Assembly (NCBI GenBank): GCA_944373065.1
Contig: CALWAJ010000035.1
Span: 1 to 12,610, forward strand
DNA length: 12,610 nucleotides
Origin: an uncultured Bacilli bacterium
Lineage (GTDB): Bacteria; Bacillota_I; Bacilli_A; RF39; UBA660
Direction of reading: 5' to 3'
Shown: piece by piece, positions 6,098 to 12,272 of the stretch
How positions within the stretch are numbered: position 1 is the stretch's first letter
Layout: each line of letters starts with the position of its first letter
Program-made: the position numbers and the translations under genes
The notes under the pieces: generated by a model
Database searches by the model: none
Told to the model about the DNA's origin: nothing
What the model saw: the letters and a program-made list of their open reading frames with translations, nothing else

Positions 6098-7714
6098 TTA
6101 TACATAAGTGAAGTCAGTTACACCACTATTTGCAATAGTAGAACTTGGTATAGTCCAAGTATCTCTTGTTACTAATATTTCTGTTATGTTAGGTATATCA
6201 TTAAACATTGTTAAATAATACGTTACTTTAGAAGTATCAAAATTTGTTAAGTCAAGATATCTTAAACTACTGCATCTTTGAAACATCTGAGACATATTAG
6301 TAACGTTTAAGGTATTGAAACTACTTAAATTCAATTCAGTAAGTGATGAACAACCATAAAACATTGCACTCATATCAATGACATTTGATGTATTAAAATT
6401 ACTCAAATCTAACTCTGTTAAAGAGCTACATCCTTGGAACATATAACCCATTCTTGTTACATTTGAGGTATCAAAATTTTCTACAAAAACAATTTTTTTC
6501 AAAGACATAGGATTACCTGTTAATAAATCACGACAAAACATCGAATCCATTGTAGTGACATTCGAGGTATCAAAATTTCTTAAATCTAACTCTGTTAAAG
6601 AGCTACACCCCATAAACATCATTGCCATATCCGTTACTTTAGATGTATTAAAACTACTTATATTTAAATCAGTTAATTTTAAACATCTGTAAAAAAGGTT
6701 AGACATGCTAGTAACATTCGAGGTATCAAAATTTCTTAAATCTAGTTTAACTAATGATGTACATCCTTGAAACATTGACTTCATATCATTTACTAAACTA
6801 GTATCTAAATAACTTAAATCTATTTCCTTAACATTACTAAACAGCATAAAATAACCAATCATATTATAGTTAGCAATTATATTACCTTCTCCACCTATTG
6901 TTACTTTATATGTTCCTGAGCCTGTTCCATCATCTTCTATATATGCTATTACACTTCTATTTTGTTTCTCTGATATGTCCCAACTCTCTATTACTCCTTC
7001 TGGAATAACAGTATCTCCTTTAGTTACAATACTTGTTATTTTACTTTTATATTCTGATGAATGAAAATCACTAGGATTACTGGAATCATATGCCATCATC
7101 ATTCTATCTTCCATGGATAAACCATCTTTTCCATAAACATTAATTTGTACTGAAAAAGTCAATCCTCCTCCATCCCCTTGAGGATTATAATCTTCATCTA
7201 CATACATTCTAAGTCTATATCTATTACTTTCACTACTACTCATACTACTTGTATATAAACTCATTTCTCCTGATGGACGTCCTGTATAACTATTAGTAGT
7301 ACTCTCTTCACTATATACTCTAGGTGTCATTATTTCTTCTTCACCATCTTCTGTTAATCTTGTTAGATATAACTTTATATTAGAGCCATCTATTGTACCT
7401 TCTCCTACTTCTTTAGCACTTATTTCATAGTTTATATTTACATCTCCTGTAATAGCACTACTTACTGTAAAATCAAAGTATTCTCCTTCATTTAATCTTA
7501 CTTTGCCTGTCTCATCTGTTGTAGGCAAAGCTCCGTTTAAACTAATAGTATTACTACTTTCTTCATAACTCATTGTAATAGAACCTGTTGTTATTGTATT
7601 TAACTTAGTTCCTTCTCCTGTAAATTTAAAGGCTGCATATGATACTCCTAACACTGCTATTATTAATACTATCATTAATACTAATATTACTACTTCTTTC
7701 TTTGTCTTTACCAT
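6098..7714 (-). CDS. Secreted BspA-family (DUF285) leucine-rich repeat surface protein (538 aa)
   Basis: The N terminus MVKTKKEVVILVL...LGVSYAAF is a signal peptide with a plausible signal peptidase I site after Ser-Tyr-Ala (residues 25-27). Residues about 28-197 form a beta-rich domain (TGSITMSYEES, GEYFDFTVSS, closing LTFSVQINVYGKDG) resembling TasA/camelysin-like secreted domains of Firmicutes. A linker with SWDISEKQNRSVIAYIEDDG leads into eight LRR units starting near residues 299, 325, 351, 377, 410, 436, 462 and 488. The period is 26 residues, with consensus DLxNFDTSNVTxMxxMFxGCSSLTEL, diagnostic of BspA/DUF285. The unit at 377 carries a 7-residue insertion (around LLTGNPMSLKK). No LPXTG motif or C-terminal membrane helix is present, so surface retention is unexplained. 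The ATG has a near-perfect AAGGAGGAG site. Known relatives act as adhesins or surface binding proteins; the ligand here is unknown. Confidence 0.92.
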   Translation of the reverse strand: MVKTKKEVVILVLMIVLIIAVLGVSYAAFKFTGEGTKLNTITTGSITMSYEESSNTISLNGALPTTDETGKVRLNEGEYFDFTVSSAITGDVNINYEISAKEVGEGTIDGSNIKLYLTRLTEDGEEEIMTPRVYSEESTTNSYTGRPSGEMSLYTSSMSSSESNRYRLRMYVDEDYNPQGDGGGLTFSVQINVYGKDGLSMEDRMMMAYDSSNPSDFHSSEYKSKITSIVTKGDTVIPEGVIESWDISEKQNRSVIAYIEDDGTGSGTYKVTIGGEGNIIANYNMIGYFMLFSNVKEIDLSYLDTSLVNDMKSMFQGCTSLVKLDLRNFDTSNVTSMSNLFYRCLKLTDLNISSFNTSKVTDMAMMFMGCSSLTELDLRNFDTSNVTTMDSMFCRDLLTGNPMSLKKIVFVENFDTSNVTRMGYMFQGCSSLTELDLSNFNTSNVIDMSAMFYGCSSLTELNLSSFNTLNVTNMSQMFQRCSSLRYLDLTNFDTSKVTYYLTMFNDIPNITEILVTRDTWTIPSSTIANSGVTDFTYV

Positions 7715-7747
7715 TTTTACTCCTCCTTCATTATTTTTTTCTACGCA

Positions 7748-7780
7748 TTAAAAAGAACAGAATATTCTTATCCTGCTCTT
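7748..7780 (-). terminator. Intrinsic terminator downstream of the HerA-like gene
   Basis: On the minus strand AAGAGCAGGAT (7770-7780) pairs with ATTCTGTTCTT (7753-7763) in an 11-bp stem with two G-U wobbles and a 6-nt loop, followed by TTTAA (a five-T run counting the stem end). On the plus strand the two wobbles become A-C mismatches, so the hairpin is directional. Because it lies only 38 nt before the BspA-like ATG, it could also act as an attenuator in that gene's leader. Confidence 0.65.
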
Positions 7781-7786
7781 ATATCA
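7778..7786 (-). promoter_or_regulatory. Possible extended -10 element for the BspA-like gene
   Basis: TGATATAAG on the minus strand matches an extended -10 (TGnTATAAT with one mismatch). No good -35 lies at 17 nt; TTTACT is 14 nt upstream. Its last three bases are the start of the terminator stem, so transcripts would begin inside the hairpin's 5' arm. It is the best candidate in a region with no clear alternative. Confidence 0.35.
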
Positions 7787-7796
7787 TAATGAAAGA

Positions 7797-7844
7797 AAGT
7801 AAATATTTTACTTAAATTCTTACTAAACTGCCCCCCTCAGGTAA
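7797..7844 (-). other. Structured intergenic segment: two inverted repeats, one displaying a G6 tract
   Basis: Between the HerA-like stop (7891) and the BspA-like start (7714) are 176 bp without a recognised gene. Besides the terminator there are two inverted repeats. AAGTAAA-N3-TTTACTT (7797-7813) is a perfect 7-bp arm pair. At 7820-7844, on the minus strand, TTAC/GTAA outer arms and CTG/CAG inner arms enclose a run of six G (7831-7836 are C on the plus strand). Such a run is conspicuous in this AT-rich DNA. These may be regulatory (operator, leader RNA or a phase-variable tract); no known riboswitch was recognised. Confidence 0.4.
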
Positions 7845-7890
7845 CAAATTGTAAACAAATCTTTCTCATATTTTTTACCTTCTTTCTTTT

Positions 7891-10146
7891 TTATATTGTA
7901 TCATTTGGATTATTTATATCTATTTCTGGTATTGGACTAATAGGTCCATTATTATTCATTAATGTACTGCTATTTAAAGCATCTAATATTGGATTACTAA
8001 CAGGTTGAGGTCCTTGCTGTTCTCCTATATTAAATGTTGTTTTAGGTTGTTCTTCTTGTTTTGGCATTTCATTTTGATTATTATTTACAACCTCATTAAT
8101 TTTATTATCTATTTCATTTAAACCTTGAGGCATGCTATTATTTTGATTAACTTCATTTATATTATTTATAATAGGTTGTTCAGGAATTCCAAAACTTGTT
8201 GGAGTTTGATTAACACTATTTATACTGCTTTCTAATCCATTAACTTGATTTACTACATTTATATTTGGCTGTCCTATATTATTAGTTGGAACTGGACTTT
8301 CTTGAGTTACATTTGTATTGCTTGGAACTGAAACATTTGAAGGTGTTTGAACAGTCTCTTGCTTTGGCTCTTCTTTAACATATCCTCCATGTCCATCCCA
8401 AATTCTAACTACATCACAGTTACCACTCATTGGCATTGGATTAGGCATCTTTAACTTAACAATTAATGGAATCTTAAAGGCACTACCAAAGGCAAGACAA
8501 GTACCAGATTGTAAGCTCTTTTGTTTATCAACTATTTCATCAGAAATATTAGGTACCATTTTCTTAATGTAATCAACATCCGTTGGGTGATTCATCTTAA
8601 AGATTAAGAAGTTTGAACATTGTGATATTACTGTATCTGACATTTCTACTGGTCTTTGGGTAATTAATCCTAATATAAGTCCATATTTACGTCCCTCTTT
8701 AGCGATACGTTCAAAGATATTATATCCTAATAAGAATCTATCTCTATCGTTTTGAATATATCTATGTGCTTCTTCTACAAAGATATGGAAAGGAATACTT
8801 GCTCTTTCTTTTAATCCTTTAGTAAATTCAAATAAAAGTCTTGAGTATATTTTTGTTATAACTTTAGCGAAATCATCATCAACATCATCTAAGTTAATAT
8901 TTACTAATTGATATTTTTTACCATTACTAATCATTAAGTCTGATAGGTAACTTTCAAGAGATATATAAGTACCTTTCTCCCATTTAAAGAAGTTAGCGTT
9001 TGTTGAAGTAATAAGAGAATGTAATCTAACCTTTAAAGTAACAGAATCACCATAAGTATTTTCATTACGTAGCCATCCTTCACTAATTAAAGTAAAGTTT
9101 AAAGCTTTCTCTAAATCTTCTAAGGTATAATAACATTTCTTATTTGGTTCATAATTATCATAATCATCATTTATAAAACTTGAAACATATTCTGTTAATA
9201 GAACACTTTCTGAAAATTGTCCATGGGAATCTATTAGAAAGCATTCTCTAAATTTTCTAACATATCCTATTCCTTGAACTGGAGCTTCTAAATTGAATTG
9301 TTCTGTTGAACAGCTATTTAAAATTGAAAATACTTCATTTCTTTTATTAGGGGCAGTTGCATTAGTATAAAGAATTGTCATGATTGCTTTAGCGATTAAG
9401 TGATTTTTATACTTAGTAGCATCTACATCTGTACTTGCAAAAATACGTGCTAGTTTTAACATTCTTTCTATAATTGGTAATTGTGAATGTTCTGTCGCTT
9501 GTAAAAGAAGAGTAAGGTCTGCTTCATTAAGTAAGAATATAGGTAGTCTTAAAGGTTCACCTTTTCCTTCTGTTTCATTAGTAGTAATAAAACGATAATT
9601 GTAATTTGGATTTATTTTACTTAGGTCTTTAAAAGCATTGTAATATTCTCCAGATGAATCAAATAAAAGAATATTTGACTTATATGGAAATAATCTTTCA
9701 TCTTCAAACATGTTTTGCATGATTCTTGAAATACCACAAGATTTACCACTACCACTGTTACCAAAGATAGCAAAGTGATTACTAAAGAAGTTATTAACAT
9801 CTAAGTAAACAGGAAAATCATTATAGTAAGGGCTTACTCCAAATGGCATATATCCTGTTTTATCTTCTCCTGTTATTAGAGGTATTTCTTCTTGTTTAAT
9901 TACTCTTATCTTAGCATCAAGAGAAGGTTTCCTTAAGACACCACCTATTAATTTACCATTTGCTATTTCTCCTAGGAATCTAGCTTTTACAACACCATCT
10001 GATAGGTCATCTACTTCTCCTAAAATAGTTTTATCCTTATCTTCAAATATTAGATGTAGGTTCATTAAATTAATTGCTACTTCAGCATCTTCTTTTAATT
10101 TAATATTAGCACTTTGATCACTTATATAAATTATTTTGTCAAACAT
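7891..10146 (-). CDS. HerA/DUF87-type hexameric DNA-translocating ATPase (751 aa)
   Basis: This belongs to the HerA/FtsK-like group of ring ATPases that pump or unwind DNA. An N-terminal beta domain (about 1-100; LGEVDDLSDGVVKARFLGEI) fits the HAS-barrel. Walker A is GNSGSGKS at 129-136, followed by NILLFDSSGEYYNAF (158-172), typical of HerA. Walker B is IPFHIFVEEAHRYI (451-464) with the EEAH signature, then ERIAKEGRKYGL and LITQRPVEMSDTVISQCSNFLIF (495-517), the usual sensor region. From about residue 591 to the end is a roughly 160-residue Asn/Gln/Pro/Ser-rich, probably disordered tail, unusual for the family. Archaeal HerA partners NurA nuclease, and bacterial relatives may partner SIR2-like or nuclease genes; none is adjacent. 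AAAGGAG precedes the ATG at 10144-10146. It has its own promoter and a terminator. Role in repair, chromosome handling or defence cannot be decided here. Confidence 0.9.
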   Translation of the reverse strand: MFDKIIYISDQSANIKLKEDAEVAINLMNLHLIFEDKDKTILGEVDDLSDGVVKARFLGEIANGKLIGGVLRKPSLDAKIRVIKQEEIPLITGEDKTGYMPFGVSPYYNDFPVYLDVNNFFSNHFAIFGNSGSGKSCGISRIMQNMFEDERLFPYKSNILLFDSSGEYYNAFKDLSKINPNYNYRFITTNETEGKGEPLRLPIFLLNEADLTLLLQATEHSQLPIIERMLKLARIFASTDVDATKYKNHLIAKAIMTILYTNATAPNKRNEVFSILNSCSTEQFNLEAPVQGIGYVRKFRECFLIDSHGQFSESVLLTEYVSSFINDDYDNYEPNKKCYYTLEDLEKALNFTLISEGWLRNENTYGDSVTLKVRLHSLITSTNANFFKWEKGTYISLESYLSDLMISNGKKYQLVNINLDDVDDDFAKVITKIYSRLLFEFTKGLKERASIPFHIFVEEAHRYIQNDRDRFLLGYNIFERIAKEGRKYGLILGLITQRPVEMSDTVISQCSNFLIFKMNHPTDVDYIKKMVPNISDEIVDKQKSLQSGTCLAFGSAFKIPLIVKLKMPNPMPMSGNCDVVRIWDGHGGYVKEEPKQETVQTPSNVSVPSNTNVTQESPVPTNNIGQPNINVVNQVNGLESSINSVNQTPTSFGIPEQPIINNINEVNQNNSMPQGLNEIDNKINEVVNNNQNEMPKQEEQPKTTFNIGEQQGPQPVSNPILDALNSSTLMNNNGPISPIPEIDINNPNDTI

Positions 10147-10159
10147 ATCTTTATCTCCT

Positions 10160-10174
10160 TTATCTTATAGATAA
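10160..10174. promoter_or_regulatory. Palindrome at the predicted herA-like transcription start
   Basis: TTATCT-N3-AGATAA (6-bp perfect arms) directly abuts the -10 box on its downstream side, covering the expected start site and ending just upstream of the AAAGGAG ribosome site. Position and symmetry suit a dimeric repressor operator; it could also be a weak 5' hairpin that opposes ribosome access. Confidence 0.4.
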
Positions 10175-10203
10175 ATTATACCTTTAAATACAAAAAGTGA
10201 CAA
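10175..10203 (-). promoter_or_regulatory. Predicted sigma-A promoter of the HerA-like gene
   Basis: On the minus strand TTGTCA (10198-10203) and TATAAT (10175-10180) are separated by exactly 17 nt, close to ideal sigma-A consensus. The -35 box starts only a few bases after the ylxM stop, so the HerA-like gene can be transcribed separately from the ftsY-ylxM unit. No convincing terminator for ylxM precedes it, so some read-through is possible. Confidence 0.8.
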
Positions 10204-10206
10204 GAG

Positions 10207-10506
10207 CTAAAGAGAAATTACTTCTTGTAATTTACGTTTAAGCTCCTCGTCACTTACATTATTTATTATATTTTCTAATATTTTATTCTTCTTTGCTAAC
10301 TTTAAGATTGATTCATAATTTTCTAGCCTTTTTATTGTTTCTTTTAATTGTCTATGTATAGCATTTCTACTTATATTATAAATAGATGCTAGTTCACTTA
10401 ATGATAAATTATTAAAATAATATTCTTCAAAATATGCTCTTTGTTTTTCTGTTAAAAGATTACCATAAATATCATAGAGCATTGTATAATAAACTAATTC
10501 TTCCAT
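10207..10506 (-). CDS. ylxM: YlxM/p13-like SRP-associated HTH protein (UPF0122)
   Basis: YlxM is a small helix-turn-helix protein encoded with SRP genes in Gram-positive bacteria; it is reported to interact with SRP components and modulate Ffh activity. The 99-aa product shows LTEKQRAYFEEYYFNNLSLSELASIYNISRNAIHRQLKETIKRLENYE, the sigma-70 region-4-like fold diagnostic of UPF0122. I chose ATG at 10504-10506, one base after the stop of the membrane-protein gene, consistent with translational coupling; a TTG four codons upstream would overlap that stop and has no better ribosome site. In this genome it follows ftsY and the membrane protein but is separated from ffh by about 9.9 kb. Confidence 0.92.
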   Translation of the reverse strand: MEELVYYTMLYDIYGNLLTEKQRAYFEEYYFNNLSLSELASIYNISRNAIHRQLKETIKRLENYESILKLAKKNKILENIINNVSDEELKRKLQEVISL

Positions 10507-10507
10507 T

Positions 10508-10810
10508 TTATAGTCCAATTAATTTTAAGATAGCTAAAATAATAGAACCTAATCCAATAATTGCATATAGCAAAGTTAAATTTTTTCTTTTATATATTAA
10601 GTAATTATTTAATCCCATAATTAATAGGGTACTTCCTAGAACTATTTCAAATATATAAATTAATTTAGGATTTATAATAGTAACTATTCCTAATATTATT
10701 ACAGATATTGTTAAAATAAATTGAATTACTATTAGTATTTTCAAATGAAGAAAACTCTTCTCTTGTTGTTGTTTAGCTTTGGGATTTAACTTTGTAACAC
10801 TTTTACTCAT
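10508..10810 (-). CDS. Small three-helix membrane protein, function unknown (100 aa)
   Basis: The start is the ATG at 10808-10810, which overlaps the end of ftsY by 8 nt (ATGAGTAA); a longer frame extending to 10864 would run deep inside ftsY and is rejected. The basic N terminus (MSKSVTKLNPKAKQQQEK, about 1-18) is followed by three hydrophobic helices at about 24-46, 49-71 and 77-100, with short turns (INPK, YKRKN). No catalytic or transport motif is seen. Placement between ftsY and ylxM, coupled to both, suggests the same mRNA as the SRP receptor. It could act in membrane targeting or simply be a co-transcribed integral membrane protein; I do not recognise its family. Confidence 0.8.
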   Translation of the reverse strand: MSKSVTKLNPKAKQQQEKSFLHLKILIVIQFILTISVIILGIVTIINPKLIYIFEIVLGSTLLIMGLNNYLIYKRKNLTLLYAIIGLGSIILAILKLIGL

Positions 10811-11813
10811 TTTCTTCCTCCATGAAGTCTTTAAAGAGACTATAAATATATTTTTCGATATCAAATTCTTGTAAGTCTTTGGCAGTTTCTCCTAGTCCTA
10901 TATATTTAACAGGTAGGTTTACTTCTTCTTTTATCGCTAGAACTATTCCACCTTTAGCAGTACCATCTAGTTTAGTTAGAATAATTCCTGTAAGGTCTGT
11001 TATTTCCTTAAATGCTTTCGCTTGGCTTATACCATTTTGTCCAGTAGTGGCATCTATCACAAGTAAGGTTTCATCAGGTGGTCTATCTATTATCTTTTTT
11101 ATAACTCTATTAATTTTTTCAAGTTCCATCATTAAATTAGTTTTATTTTGAAGTCTTCCAGCAGTATCGATTAGAACAGTATCTATATCATTATTTATGG
11201 CATACTCTAATCCTTCATAGATAACACTAGCAGGATCTACTCCTTCACTTTTACCATAGAAATCTACTCCTATTCTCTCAGCCCATTCTTGTAACTGTTT
11301 AGTCGCTCCTGCTCTAAAGGTATCACCTGCTATTAAGAGAACTTTTCTATTTTTTTCTTTTTCTTTTAGAGCAAGTTTAGCGATTGTTGTAGTCTTACCT
11401 ACTCCATTAACACCTACAAATAGATAGACTGTCGGATTAGTTTCATTTCTATTTAAATTAGTTGATAACAAAGCTCCACCTACATAGATGATAAATAATT
11501 CATCTACTATTACTTCTTTTAAAAAGTTGGGATCTGTTATTTTCTCATCTTTTACTCTTTTTCTTAATTTATCCATAAAATTCATAACAGTATTAACACC
11601 AATATCAGCATTAATTAGAATTTCTTCTAGTTCTTCAAAATATTCTTCATCAATTTTACTATAGCGTCTAGTTAAGTCTAAAAGTCTTGATGAAAAGGTA
11701 CTGCGACTTTTAGTTAGGCCTTTGTCATATATTTCTATACTTTCTTTTTCTTCTTTAGTATTTGTTTCTTCTTTTTTGATAAATTTATCTTTTAATTTAC
11801 TGAAAAAGCTCAT
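10803..11813 (-). CDS. ftsY: Signal recognition particle receptor FtsY
   Basis: FtsY is the membrane-associated SRP GTPase that receives the Ffh-ribosome complex and hands it to the Sec translocon. The 336-aa product opens MSFFSKLKDKFIKKEE, the usual amphipathic FtsY start, followed by a short charged A region and the N domain (about 35-120). The GTPase domain has the P-loop GVNGVGKTTTIAKLA (134-148), GDTFRAGATKQL, DTAGRLQNKTNLM (216-228), TKLDGTAKGG (280-289) and GLGE (306-309). I placed the start at the ATG 11811-11813, about 6 nt after GGTGAT; an in-frame GTG/ATG region four codons upstream (11825) lacks a site. It begins 34 bp after the XRE-type gene. The common upstream gene smc is not adjacent. 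Confidence 0.97.
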   Translation of the reverse strand: MSFFSKLKDKFIKKEETNTKEEKESIEIYDKGLTKSRSTFSSRLLDLTRRYSKIDEEYFEELEEILINADIGVNTVMNFMDKLRKRVKDEKITDPNFLKEVIVDELFIIYVGGALLSTNLNRNETNPTVYLFVGVNGVGKTTTIAKLALKEKEKNRKVLLIAGDTFRAGATKQLQEWAERIGVDFYGKSEGVDPASVIYEGLEYAINNDIDTVLIDTAGRLQNKTNLMMELEKINRVIKKIIDRPPDETLLVIDATTGQNGISQAKAFKEITDLTGIILTKLDGTAKGGIVLAIKEEVNLPVKYIGLGETAKDLQEFDIEKYIYSLFKDFMEEENE

Positions 11814-11847
11814 ATTAATCACCATCCATTATTATTTTAACATAGTT

Positions 11848-12132
11848 TTAATTAGAAAGTAAATTGGATAGTACATTGTTATAACCTGTTTCTTTTTCTA
11901 TCTTTATATTATTTTTTTCATTAATAGTAACTATCTTTCTAGGCTCATCTATTAAATAAGACATCTTTACTCCAAAAAAGTCAGCGATTATTTTAATATT
12001 ACTAAGTCTTTCTCCTTTGCCTCTTACTAAATCTAATAGAGTTGTATAAGGTATATGGATTTCCTTTGATAGATGAAGATAACTTGTAATACCATTTAAT
12101 CTCATAAGTTCATTTAGTACTTGTATATTCAT
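11848..12132 (-). CDS. XRE-type helix-turn-helix DNA-binding protein (94 aa)
   Basis: Residues about 5-62 form an XRE/Cro-type fold: LNELMRLNGITSYLHLSKEIHIPYTTLLDLVRGKGERLSNIKIIADFFGVKMSYLID, with helix 2 (SYLHLSKEIHI) and recognition helix 3 (PYTTLLDLVRG), ending in the typical DFFGVKMSYLID. The remaining 30 residues are a charged, Asn-rich tail with no obvious ligand or protease domain. The ATG has an excellent TGGAGGTT site (12136-12143). It is first in the unit with ftsY, membrane protein and ylxM, under a promoter facing away from the ABC substrate-binding gene. A local regulator of itself and possibly of the divergent gene is the natural guess; the target is not shown by the sequence. 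Confidence 0.88.
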   Translation of the reverse strand: MNIQVLNELMRLNGITSYLHLSKEIHIPYTTLLDLVRGKGERLSNIKIIADFFGVKMSYLIDEPRKIVTINEKNNIKIEKETGYNNVLSNLLSN

Positions 12133-12152
12133 ATTAACCTCCAGTTACATTT

Positions 12153-12180
12153 ATTATAAAGAATAATTTAAAAAAAACAA
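12153..12180 (-). promoter_or_regulatory. Predicted promoter of the XRE-ftsY unit
   Basis: On the minus strand TTGTTT (12175-12180) is followed after 16 nt by a perfect TATAAT (12153-12158). The start site would fall near 12146, leaving a leader of only about 14 nt that contains the TGGAGG ribosome site. This is also the only clear promoter for ftsY and ylxM. Confidence 0.7.
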
Positions 12181-12189
12181 GCTTTTAAG

Positions 12190-12216
12190 TTAAGTTTACG
12201 AAAACTCGTATATAAT
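12190..12216 (+). promoter_or_regulatory. Predicted promoter with an overlapping palindromic operator for the ABC substrate-binding gene
   Basis: TATAAT (12211-12216) is a perfect -10; the best -35 is weak (TTAAGT at 12190-12195, 15-nt spacing). The spacer holds a perfect inverted repeat TACGA-AAAC-TCGTA (12197-12210) that abuts the -10. A weak -35 and a palindrome filling the spacer suggest a regulated promoter. Only about 57 nt separate the -10 from the start codon, and no TPP riboswitch is seen there. Confidence 0.55.
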
Positions 12217-12272
12217 GTAGCCAATATAGATTAATTACATATAATACTTTGAACTGAAAGGAGGATTTTAGT

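Noticed and set aside
277..10206. The block between ylxM and ffh as an integrative mobile element
   Set aside because: No integrase, transposase, relaxase, phage gene, tRNA or terminal repeat was found; fmt inside it is a core gene, so gene rearrangement is likelier.
10210..10250. Hairpin (AAATTAC/GTAATTT) near the end of ylxM as a terminator
   Set aside because: It is a short AT-only stem wholly inside the coding region and is not followed by an uninterrupted T run.
10507..10518. TTG start four codons upstream for ylxM
   Set aside because: It would overlap the upstream stop and has no better ribosome site than the ATG one base after that stop; the choice remains open by four residues.
10811..10864. 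Longer N terminus for the three-helix membrane protein
   Set aside because: It would extend deep into ftsY without a ribosome site; the ATG overlapping the ftsY stop fits coupling better.
10879..11151. A 90-codon open frame on the plus strand
   Set aside because: It is entirely antisense to the GTPase domain of ftsY, has no ribosome site, and its translation looks like a complement of conserved FtsY codons.
11814..11825. Upstream start adding MVIN to FtsY
   Set aside because: There is no ribosome site before it, whereas GGTGAT precedes the ATG at 11813 and MSFFSKLKDKF is the usual FtsY start.
12217..12272. TPP or other riboswitch before the NMT1/THI5-like gene
   Set aside because: The leader is only about 50 nt, too short for a TPP riboswitch, and shows none of its conserved elements.
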